Shown: one piece after another, positions 1-6,747 of the stretch | Layout: every line of letters starts with the position of its first letter | Position numbering within the stretch: the first letter of the stretch is position 1 | DNA from: Dichloromethanomonas sp964477085 | GTDB taxonomy: Bacteria > Bacillota > Desulfitobacteriia > Desulfitobacteriales > Syntrophobotulaceae | Assembly (NCBI GenBank): GCA_964477085.1 | Contig: CAYZDF010000024.1 | Location: 1-40,243, forward strand | Direction of reading: 5' to 3' | Length of the DNA: 40,243 nt | Program-made: the position numbers and the translations under genes | Notes under the pieces: model-generated | The model's input: the letters and a program-made list of their open reading frames with translations, nothing else | Told to the model about the DNA's origin: nothing | The model's database searches: none

Positions 1-162
1 TTTCATTTACTCGGTGATACAGGTATTGACAAATTGTAAAACGGTTTATGCAACGCTAATGAAAATATATTAATTTATTAAAACTTGACAAGGATCCAAA
101 AGTATAATTAACAACCTCTAAGGAACTAGGTTTGAATAGTAACATTCATGGGAGTGATATAT
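1..162. other. 5' flank of the sigma-54 activator gene
   Basis: AT-rich, no gene seen. A TATAAT hexamer lies at 103-108 and TTGACA hexamers at 26-31 and 85-90, but neither TTGACA has a good spacing to a -10 box (12 nt for the nearer one), so no promoter is called with certainty. Confidence 0.3.
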
Positions 163-2100
163 ATGGGCGTAAAATTGGCTTTTTTGGCACCGTGGCCTGA
201 AATAGCTGCATTCGTGACACAAATTGCTGACGAGCAAAAGGAGTCGGTAACAATTATTGAATGCATTGATATTGTAGAAGAAATTTGTCAGAAAGAAAAA
301 ATTGAAGCCATTATTGCTCGTGGACCTTATGTAAATACGATTCGCAAAAAAACTTCCATTCCCGTAATCAACTGCGAGCCAACCGCTTTTGACCTTTTCA
401 AAGCCTTTTCGGAAGCAAAGTTGTTTGACTTGAATATAGGGTTTATTAATTCCTGGAAATTGGTTTTTGATAAAGAAGTAATAGAAAGGATTTTAGAAAT
501 TAAAATCCAAATCTTAAGTGATAATAACATTAGTGAAAAAGATACCCATAACGTAGTTAAGCATGCACGGGATTTAGGTCTAAAAGTTATTGTTGGCGGT
601 ACGTTAGCTTATAATATTGCTCCTGAATTTGGTATTAGATGTATAAAATTGTTAACATCAAAAGGAGCATTTATACAAAGTTTTGAAAAAGCAAAGGAAG
701 CCGTAAGGGTACTTCAAGAAAAACAGGTTGAAATGGAACGATTGAGTATAATTCTCGATATGGAGAAAAATGGAATTATATCCATTGACGATAAGAAAAT
801 CGTTAATCTGTTTAATGATACTGCGCAAGAGATGACAGGAATTAAAAAAGAAACAATAATTGGTAACTCCATAGATAGTTTCCCTCTCCTGAGGCCGATT
901 GCCCGTACTCTTGAAGAAAATAAAATTACTAATGAAGAAATCATTTCTTTTGGAGATGTAAAGGTTGTCAATAACCGTGTTCCCATTCTTGTAAAGGATA
1001 AAGTTGTTGGCGTCGTATCTACTTATCAAGACATTACGAAGCTGCAGGAAATTGAAACGAAAGTTAGAAAGGAACTTAATAAAAAAGGATTTACTGCTAA
1101 ATTCAGATTAGATAAACTTATTGGCAATTCTACGAGTTTTCAAAAAGCGATAACCGCTGCTGAGGTATACGCCAAAAAGGAGTCAACTATTCTAATTACA
1201 GGTGAAACTGGGTGTGGAAAAGGTTTATTGGCCCAAGGTATTCACTTGGCAAGCCGTAGAAGCAATGGACCTTTTGTTGCGGTTAATTGTAGTGCTCTCC
1301 CAGAAAATCTTTTGGAGAGCGAACTATTTGGATTTGAAGAGGGAGCTGTTACTGGGGCACGAAGAGGTGGAAAGCAAGGTCTATTTGAGCTGGCTCATAA
1401 TGGAACCCTATTTTTAGACGAAATTGCTGGGACAAGTCTGCATATGCAATCCCGCCTTTTAAAGGTTGTTGAAGAAATGGAAGTTATGCGGGTTGGAGGA
1501 GTCCAAGTTATACCATTGAATGTAAGGATAATTGCTGCGTCAAATAAAGACCTGAGAGCAGAGGTGAATAACGGTAAATTCCGAGCTGATTTATATTACC
1601 GATTAAATGTTCTCAGCCTGAAATTACCGTCTCTGCGCGAAAGAAAAGAAGATATAAGCCTGCTGTTTCGCCATTTCCTTTGCTTAAAGGGATTAAACCA
1701 TAGCGAAATAAAGACTATACTTGATGCACGATTAACAAGAGAACTTGAAAACTATTGCTGGCCGGGAAATGTAAGGGAATTACAATATTTTGTAGAAAAA
1801 ACTACAGCTCTATGCCAAGGATTATCTACCGAATTAATTAATGATATGAGAGAAACGATACTAACAGAGATTTATGACATCCAACGATTAACTTGTGATT
1901 CTGATATAACGGATGGTATTTACGTTCCCATCGGGACTTTAGAAGAAATGGAAAATGAAATTATTCGGTCTCTTTACCAGAAATATTACGGTAATAAAAA
2001 TAAATTGGCAGAGCAGTTAAATATTAGTCGAACCACACTGTGGAAAAGATTAGATACCATTTTTCTTAACGATATTGAAAATAAAAACAAAAATTATTGA
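163..2100 (+). CDS. Sigma-54-dependent PrpR-type transcriptional activator
   Basis: Bacterial enhancer-binding protein of about 645 aa. It starts with a PrpR_N-type sensor domain (residues about 1-185, opening with KLAFLAPWPE), followed by a PAS-like segment (about 195-310), an AAA+ sigma-54 interaction domain (Walker A GETGCGKG, Walker B-like LFLDEI, WPGNVREL near its end) and a C-terminal Fis-type helix-turn-helix (NKLAEQLNISRTTLWKRL). An in-frame ATG lies at 148, but the ATG at 163 is preferred because GGAG at 151-154 is 8 nt upstream. The sigma-54 contact loop reads GAVTGA (1342-1359) instead of the near-invariant GAFTGA. A strong terminator and a sigma-54 promoter follow directly, so the phosphatase-tctCBA operon is its likely target. 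PrpR_N proteins usually sense small organic acids or acyl compounds; the ligand here is unknown. Confidence 0.93.
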   Translation: MGVKLAFLAPWPEIAAFVTQIADEQKESVTIIECIDIVEEICQKEKIEAIIARGPYVNTIRKKTSIPVINCEPTAFDLFKAFSEAKLFDLNIGFINSWKLVFDKEVIERILEIKIQILSDNNISEKDTHNVVKHARDLGLKVIVGGTLAYNIAPEFGIRCIKLLTSKGAFIQSFEKAKEAVRVLQEKQVEMERLSIILDMEKNGIISIDDKKIVNLFNDTAQEMTGIKKETIIGNSIDSFPLLRPIARTLEENKITNEEIISFGDVKVVNNRVPILVKDKVVGVVSTYQDITKLQEIETKVRKELNKKGFTAKFRLDKLIGNSTSFQKAITAAEVYAKKESTILITGETGCGKGLLAQGIHLASRRSNGPFVAVNCSALPENLLESELFGFEEGAVTGARRGGKQGLFELAHNGTLFLDEIAGTSLHMQSRLLKVVEEMEVMRVGGVQVIPLNVRIIAASNKDLRAEVNNGKFRADLYYRLNVLSLKLPSLRERKEDISLLFRHFLCLKGLNHSEIKTILDARLTRELENYCWPGNVRELQYFVEKTTALCQGLSTELINDMRETILTEIYDIQRLTCDSDITDGIYVPIGTLEEMENEIIRSLYQKYYGNKNKLAEQLNISRTTLWKRLDTIFLNDIENKNKNY

Positions 2101-2158
2101 TAAAAAATTAACGATCATGTTCAGTTATCAAACATAAATATATACTTATTTGCCTGAT

Positions 2159-2192
2159 GAGGACTAAAACATTGGATTTTAGGCCTCTTTTT
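2159..2192 (+). terminator. Rho-independent terminator after the activator gene
   Basis: Stem GAGGACTAAAA / TTTTAGGCCTC (11 pairs, one A/C mismatch), 7-nt loop, then TTTTT. It separates the activator gene from the sigma-54 promoter just downstream. Confidence 0.85.
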
Positions 2193-2205
2193 ATTGGGCC
2201 AATAA

Positions 2206-2222
2206 TTGGCATGGAAATTGCA
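2206..2222 (+). promoter_or_regulatory. Sigma-54 (-24/-12) promoter
   Basis: TTGGCATGGAAATTGCA matches the sigma-54 consensus TTGGCACG-N4-TTGCA almost fully. GG is at 2208-2209 and GC at 2220-2221, exactly 12 bp apart as required. The predicted start is near 2233. It lies just downstream of a gene for a sigma-54 activator and faces the hydrolase-tctCBA genes. No upstream activator sites were identified with confidence. Confidence 0.85.
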
Positions 2223-2234
2223 CATATGATGAGT

Positions 2235-2279
2235 AACCTACTTTTAAGCTTCTCTCTCTTAAAGGTAGGTTAGAGAGAG
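2235..2279 (+). promoter_or_regulatory. 5'-terminal hairpin with an alternative pairing
   Basis: AACCTACTTTTAAG (2235-2248) pairs with CTTAAAGGTAGGTT (2258-2271) over 14 bp with one G-U. The loop CTCTCTCT (2252-2259) is perfectly complementary to AGAGAGAG (2272-2279), so a second, exclusive hairpin can form. It would sit within a few nt of the predicted RNA 5' end and could protect the transcript or act as a switch. Confidence 0.5.
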
Positions 2280-2465
2280 CGCGAATCCATCCATCGCATA
2301 AGAATTAAACTAAAACAGAAAAGAGGTGCTTCCGAAAAGTATGTAATTGGAAAAAGTAAAGAATAATGAATATTCTCGTGCAACGAAACCGCGGTTCCGG
2401 AGATATGGAAACCGCCAATCCGGAACTGGGAACCGCGTTTTAAGAATCACCGTTGACCCAAAATA

Positions 2466-2593
2466 AGACTTGATATGGGGGCGGCGGATGCTACCCTAAA
2501 TCAGGGGATGGGGCTTACCCAAAAGGAATACACCCTATGAGCCACATCCCTCGACCCATTGAAGCATCCGACGTGGGGTCCCATGTCAAGTCT
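2466..2593 (+). ncRNA. Compact three-helix RNA domain
   Basis: Closing helix 2466-2479/2580-2593 is 14 bp (13 Watson-Crick, one G-U). A second helix, CGGATGCT (2485-2492)/AGCATCCG (2563-2570), is a perfect 8 bp. The third is GGGATG-G-GGCT (2505-2515)/AGCC-A-CATCCC (2540-2550), with a single G/A mismatch and a 24-nt loop rich in ACCC/AAAAGG. Nested helices of this quality are unlikely by chance and suggest a riboswitch aptamer or other structured RNA. No named class could be assigned by eye. Confidence 0.5.
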
Positions 2594-2795
2594 ACCCCAG
2601 AGTTTCCTCTAAAACGAAATCGCGGTTTCCGATCACCGGACAGTCGGTGTAATCTGCTCCGGTATACTCAAATAACTTATTTGATGGATTAAGTTATTCT
2701 TTACGTTTGCTGATATTAACTACTATCGCTAAGAGGTTCGGTGTCGGCATTATTAATAGAATAATTAACTAAGAAAAAGAAAGGATTTATCGATT

Positions 2796-4817
2796 ATGAA
2801 TAGAACTGCAAGAGCAAACAAAATTTTAGTATTAGGTTTAGATGGTATGGATCCAAGTTTGTCAGTAAAATTTGTGAACAAAGGATCAATGCCAAATCTC
2901 AAGAAATTGATTGAACGCGGTGCTCAAAGAGAAGATTTGCGTATGTTGGGTGCCATGCCTACAATTACCCCTGCACAGTGGACAACATTAGCAACCGGTG
3001 CCTATCCGGGAACCCACGGAATTACAGACTTCTGGAACCAGAGTAAGGAAAACCTGGCTGAAATGGTTTATGCTTTAGACTCAAGGATGTGTCAAGCTGA
3101 ACAGCTTTGGAACTGTTTTGCGGAAGCCGGCAAGAAAACTCTTGTTTGGCACTGGCCGGGATCTGCTTGGCCGCCGACTTCTGACAGTGAAAATCTTTAT
3201 GTTGTAGATGGCGCCCAGCCCGCATCGGTAAATATGAGTGTTGCCAATGTTGATGGGGAAAAGATGGTTTTGGCTTCCAAAACTGTGGAAAGAGTTGGCT
3301 ACAAGCCGGGTACAACAGATGACAGCGGTGCAAATTGCGTAATCCAGGATTTGCCGGAAGATGAAGACAAAAAAGACTCCTTCCTTCTCACACGTCACAA
3401 ACAGAAAAAAGTGATAAACCTATTCATGGAACTCAGAGAAGGGGATAAAGGGTTAGAAAACCTTCCGTATGATAAAGTAGTCAGCCCGATTAAAGAAGCA
3501 CAGGACTGGGCCAATGCTCCGGCGGGTGCGCTCGAATTCTATTTTGTTACGTCGAATGGCTTAGTCAGAAGACCTGGATTAATCTTAAAGAATGAAGACG
3601 GGATCTATGATACAGTCACACTATATAGATCCAAAACGGACGAAAAACCATTTGCAAAAATGAAAGAAAAAGAATTTGCCTTTACCGTCATTGATGATTG
3701 CAATGTAGACGGCAAACAAATTCCTTGCACGAGAAGTTACAAACTCATGGAAATTGCTCCGGACGGTTCCCGGATCAGACTCTGGATGAGTACAGCTTTT
3801 GATATCTCCAGTGACGCAAGATGGTCCCCGAAATCTTTGTATCAGGATGTTATCAGTAATGTTGGCTATGTACCGAGTTTTAGCCAAATGGGCGGTGCAA
3901 ACTTTGAAAACTGCAAGGAGCTGTTAAACCCTGCCTGGGTAAATTACTCAAAATGGCAATCTGATGCCATTAATTATGCAATTAAAGAGAAAGGCATAGA
4001 AGTTGTCTTCTCTCACAATCACTTTATTGATCATCAAGGTCACCTCTTCTGGAATTTCGCCAAAAAGAGAGAAGATCACGATAACGACGAAAAACAGTAT
4101 CAACAATTAATTGAAAAAGTATACAAAGATGCAGACGATTACATTGGATCATTTTTACATCTGCTTGATGAAGACTGGACAATCTTTATAACTTCCGATC
4201 ATGGTCTGCAAATTCGTACCGAACCGCTTCCGATGATTGGTGATGGAATGGGCTGTAATGTTGGTGTTATGCAGGAATTAGGATACACTGTACTCAAAAA
4301 AGATGCTAACGGTAACGATATTGCAGAAATTGACTGGGAAAAGACTACGGCTGTAGCAAACAGAAGCAGTTATATCTGGATCAACTTAAAAGGCAGAAAT
4401 GAAACAGGGATTGTTGAGCCGGAAGATAAATATGCTCTTGAAGAGAAAATCATTAATGATTTATACAATTACAGACATCCTAAGAGTGGTAAACGTGTTG
4501 TAGCTATAGCAATGAGAAATAAAGAAGCTGAAATTTTGGGCTTAAGTGGTGAAGAAACAGGCGATATCATCTATATGGATAAAGAAGGCTGCTGTAGAGA
4601 TCACGGTGAAAGCATGTCCACATATTATGGTTATTTCGACACTTCTATTTCCCCTATCTTTGTTGCAGCCGGTAAGGGTCTAAAGAAAGGGTTTACGACA
4701 ACCCGCGCAATACGTCAAGTGGATTTCGCGCCTACTCTGGCAATTTTAGGAGGGGTACGAATACCCGCACAGTGTGAGGGAGCCCCAGTATATCAGATTT
4801 TAGAAGAAGAACTTTAA
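2796..4817 (+). CDS. Alkaline phosphatase superfamily hydrolase (type I phosphodiesterase/nucleotide pyrophosphatase-like)
   Basis: 673-aa metal-dependent hydrolase. Family motifs: LGLDGMD with metal-ligand Asp16; PTITPAQWTTLATG with the likely nucleophile Thr58; DHQGH near residue 412; TSDHG near 467; a late RDHGE near 602. No signal peptide or membrane segment is seen, so it is probably cytoplasmic. There is no C/S-x-P-x-R sulfatase signature, so it is not called a sulfatase, although that superfamily is related. Start ATG has AAAGGA about 10 nt upstream. It is the first gene behind the sigma-54 promoter and long leader, with tctCBA after it, suggesting that it acts on the transported substrate or a derivative (inference). 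The substrate is unknown. Confidence 0.85.
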   Translation: MNRTARANKILVLGLDGMDPSLSVKFVNKGSMPNLKKLIERGAQREDLRMLGAMPTITPAQWTTLATGAYPGTHGITDFWNQSKENLAEMVYALDSRMCQAEQLWNCFAEAGKKTLVWHWPGSAWPPTSDSENLYVVDGAQPASVNMSVANVDGEKMVLASKTVERVGYKPGTTDDSGANCVIQDLPEDEDKKDSFLLTRHKQKKVINLFMELREGDKGLENLPYDKVVSPIKEAQDWANAPAGALEFYFVTSNGLVRRPGLILKNEDGIYDTVTLYRSKTDEKPFAKMKEKEFAFTVIDDCNVDGKQIPCTRSYKLMEIAPDGSRIRLWMSTAFDISSDARWSPKSLYQDVISNVGYVPSFSQMGGANFENCKELLNPAWVNYSKWQSDAINYAIKEKGIEVVFSHNHFIDHQGHLFWNFAKKREDHDNDEKQYQQLIEKVYKDADDYIGSFLHLLDEDWTIFITSDHGLQIRTEPLPMIGDGMGCNVGVMQELGYTVLKKDANGNDIAEIDWEKTTAVANRSSYIWINLKGRNETGIVEPEDKYALEEKIINDLYNYRHPKSGKRVVAIAMRNKEAEILGLSGEETGDIIYMDKEGCCRDHGESMSTYYGYFDTSISPIFVAAGKGLKKGFTTTRAIRQVDFAPTLAILGGVRIPAQCEGAPVYQILEEEL

Positions 4818-4845
4818 TATCGTCAATGCCAAGCAAACAGGAAGC

Positions 4846-4870
4846 GTTAGGTTAAGCTGGCCTAATTTTT
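4846..4870 (+). terminator. Weak terminator/attenuator between hydrolase and tctC
   Basis: TTAGG (4847-4851)/CCTAA (4861-4865) followed by TTTTT. The 5-6 bp stem is short, so partial read-through into tctC is expected. The rest of the 232-nt gap (4818-5049) holds a small CCTTA-TTGG-TAAGG hairpin and a second GGAGGTGATAA that leads into no convincing gene. Confidence 0.35.
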
Positions 4871-5049
4871 GCCCGGTCTTTGGTACAACCTTATTGGTAA
4901 GGACTAAAGGTTTGGTAGTCGAAATCACTGGTGACTTTGTAATTTTAAATCTGTTTAAGGGAACATGGAGGTGATAATAAAAAAAAGCGAAATATATAAG
5001 TCTCTATTCAGCTATCCAAATTTAATTAAAAAAATGGGAGGGAATAGTA

Positions 5050-6075
5050 ATGAAAAAAACTCATCTCGTAGCGGTACTCATTATTGCGCTTTTATTAAGC
5101 GGTTTTGCTCTTTCAGGCTGTAGCAGTAAAACGGAAACACCAGAAAATACACCTAAAAAAGCATTAGATGGTTATCCAAGTAAGAATATTGAAGTTCTCG
5201 TAGGTTATGCAGCCGGTGGGGGCAGCGATATCGATGCAAGAAAGATGGCTGAAATTATTCAAGCTAAAGGGCTTGTCAATAAGTCTTTTATAGTAAAAAA
5301 TATGGCAGGCGCTGGAGGAGCAATGCCTGTTAAGGAACTCGCTATCAGCAGAAAAAGTGATGATCATACATTTCTGGTTGATACCGCACATATAAACTCC
5401 TTATGGAATGGTAGTGTAGGCAATGATGTAACCTTAGCAAATCTTAAGCCGGTTTGCTCAGTTGGAGAAGATTACCTCTTAATTATGGTAAAGAGCGATT
5501 CAAAATATAAATCGCTTAGTGATTTACTGGATGCACTCAAAAAGGATACTAATTCAGTAAATATTAGTTTATCAACTCCTTTATTAAGCGGGGAATGTTG
5601 GGTATGGGACAGAATCAAGAGTGCTGCCGGTATAAGTGGACAATTAACGTTAGTAACGCATAACGGTGTAAGTGAATCATTACTTACCCTATTAGCAGGG
5701 GATTCCGATGTTATCCTCGCACCTCCCAGTGTAGTTAAAGAGCATATTGCAAAAGGTACTTTGAAAGCATTAGCGGTTGTAAGCGATAAGAGATTGCCTG
5801 ATTTCCCCGATACGCCAACTACTGTTGAGAAAGGGCTAGATGTAGTCTTTATTAAAGCAAGAGGCGTATTGATGGGTGGCGGAGTTTCTGACGAGGCTGT
5901 AAAATATTGGGAAGACATTTTCAGAAAATTGGTTGAAACTGACGAGTGGAAAGATTATGCTAAAAAAACTGGTCAATATATAGTCTTTAAGGGGAGCCAA
6001 GAATATACAAACTATATTCAAAAACAGGGTTCTTCTTATCAAGAATATTATCAGCGTGAGAGCAAAAAGAAATAA
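5050..6075 (+). CDS. Tripartite tricarboxylate transporter substrate-binding lipoprotein (TctC family)
   Basis: 341-aa extracytoplasmic solute receptor. A lipoprotein signal peptide with lipobox LSGC (Cys24) is followed by a mature domain starting DGYPSKNIEVLVGYAAGGGSD, the typical TctC/BugE opening. In Gram-positives it would be lipid-anchored on the outer face of the membrane and deliver a carboxylate-type ligand to TctAB. Start ATG follows GGGAGG at 5035-5042. First of tctC-tctB-tctA; a 16-bp hairpin follows it (6089-6125). Family ligands include citrate, tartrate and aromatic acids such as terephthalate; the ligand here cannot be read from sequence. Confidence 0.93.
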   Translation: MKKTHLVAVLIIALLLSGFALSGCSSKTETPENTPKKALDGYPSKNIEVLVGYAAGGGSDIDARKMAEIIQAKGLVNKSFIVKNMAGAGGAMPVKELAISRKSDDHTFLVDTAHINSLWNGSVGNDVTLANLKPVCSVGEDYLLIMVKSDSKYKSLSDLLDALKKDTNSVNISLSTPLLSGECWVWDRIKSAAGISGQLTLVTHNGVSESLLTLLAGDSDVILAPPSVVKEHIAKGTLKALAVVSDKRLPDFPDTPTTVEKGLDVVFIKARGVLMGGGVSDEAVKYWEDIFRKLVETDEWKDYAKKTGQYIVFKGSQEYTNYIQKQGSSYQEYYQRESKKK

Positions 6076-6088
6076 AAATGATGTATCT

Positions 6089-6125
6089 AGTGTTAGAAGG
6101 GAATCCACAATTCCCTTCTAACACT
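6089..6125 (+). promoter_or_regulatory. Perfect 16-bp mRNA hairpin between tctC and tctB
   Basis: AGTGTTAGAAGGGAAT (6089-6104) is perfectly complementary to ATTCCCTTCTAACACT (6110-6125), with a 5-nt loop. No U-tract follows, so it is unlikely to be an efficient terminator. Hairpins in this position are known to stabilise upstream binding-protein mRNA and keep the receptor in excess over the permease; that role is inferred here. Confidence 0.7.
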
Positions 6126-6226
6126 GTAGATGTAATCAACTTGATTTCTAATAATTATTACAAAGAATCCCAATCGAATGTTTCTTAATGTTCTTTGCCT
6201 TAAGCGACAGAAAGGAATGATATAAG

Positions 6227-6673
6227 ATGAAACGGGCAGAACTATGGTTTTCTTCATGCTTGCTGTTAGTAAGCATAGGATTTTTTTTAATGTCATTTCA
6301 GCTTGATGCGTTTTCCAATATATCCGGCGTAGGGCCAGCTCTTTTCCCGCGTGGTATAGCTCTAATGTTGATATGTTTATCAGCCATTGACATTTGGGGT
6401 GTTATTCGCAATAAACCCGCTTCTGTGAGCAAAGGTAATAAAGAAGTAGTTAAGCTTCAAATATTCTTTGTGATTACAATAATAATTGCCATATTTTTAA
6501 TTAATATATTAGGCATGTTATTAACATTGGCTTTATTCTTGATAGTAGGGTTGCACTATTTCGAAAAATTATTGTGGTCCAAATCTTTGATCATCAGTGC
6601 CGTGTTAACTTTAGGTATTTACTTAATCTTCGTGAAATGTTTTGATATTATTCTCCCAAGTGGAATCTTTTAA
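6227..6673 (+). CDS. Tripartite tricarboxylate transporter small membrane subunit (TctB family)
   Basis: 148 aa with four hydrophobic segments (about residues 5-25, 35-55, 80-110 and 120-145) and the family-typical GPALFPRGIALMLICLSA after helix 1. It is the small integral-membrane partner of TctA. Start ATG has GAAAGGAA about 9 nt upstream. It lies between tctC and tctA, the standard gene order. Confidence 0.9.
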   Translation: MKRAELWFSSCLLLVSIGFFLMSFQLDAFSNISGVGPALFPRGIALMLICLSAIDIWGVIRNKPASVSKGNKEVVKLQIFFVITIIIAIFLINILGMLLTLALFLIVGLHYFEKLLWSKSLIISAVLTLGIYLIFVKCFDIILPSGIF

Positions 6674-6747
6674 TAAAAAAAATAGCACCTTGGCTGTGCA
6701 TATCTATAAAATCACAAAAATATTAATTTTTATTTGAGGAGGCAGAC

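Larger units (their letters stand above)
2233..2795 (+). ncRNA. Long structured 5' leader of the sigma-54 operon
   Basis: About 560 nt between the predicted sigma-54 start and the hydrolase ATG, with no convincing gene. Elements seen in order: a 14-bp hairpin at the extreme 5' end (2235-2271) whose loop can instead pair with 2272-2279; a recurring CGCGGTTCC/GGAACCGCG element at 2390-2398, 2429-2437 and (as CGCGGTTTCC) 2621-2630, giving mutually exclusive stems; a three-helix domain at 2466-2593; a CACCG/CGGTG hairpin (2634-2649) competing with ACCGGA/TCCGGT (2635-2663); and a perfect 9-bp hairpin AATAACTTA/TAAGTTATT (2671-2698). I do not recognise a known riboswitch class. The central block is visibly more GC-rich than its flanks, so an inserted repeat element is the alternative reading. 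Confidence 0.55.

Noticed and set aside
2419..2441. T-box riboswitch
   Set aside because: GGGAACCGCGTTTT looks like the end of a T-box, but the tRNA-pairing UGGN directly before ACCGCG and the AGGGUGG part are missing, and the downstream gene is not tRNA- or amino-acid-related.
2347..2466. 39-codon reading frame starting TTG in the leader, and a start-stop ATG-TAA at 2341
   Set aside because: GAGGTG at 2323-2328 is too far from the TTG, and the sequence is better explained by complementary RNA elements.
2796..4817. Sulfatase
   Set aside because: No C/S-x-P-x-R formylglycine signature; the active-site text fits the phosphodiesterase/nucleotide pyrophosphatase branch with Thr58.
4964..5140. 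Reading frame ATGGAGGTGATAATA... before and across the start of tctC
   Set aside because: It overlaps the tctC signal-peptide region in another frame and has no ribosome site of its own.
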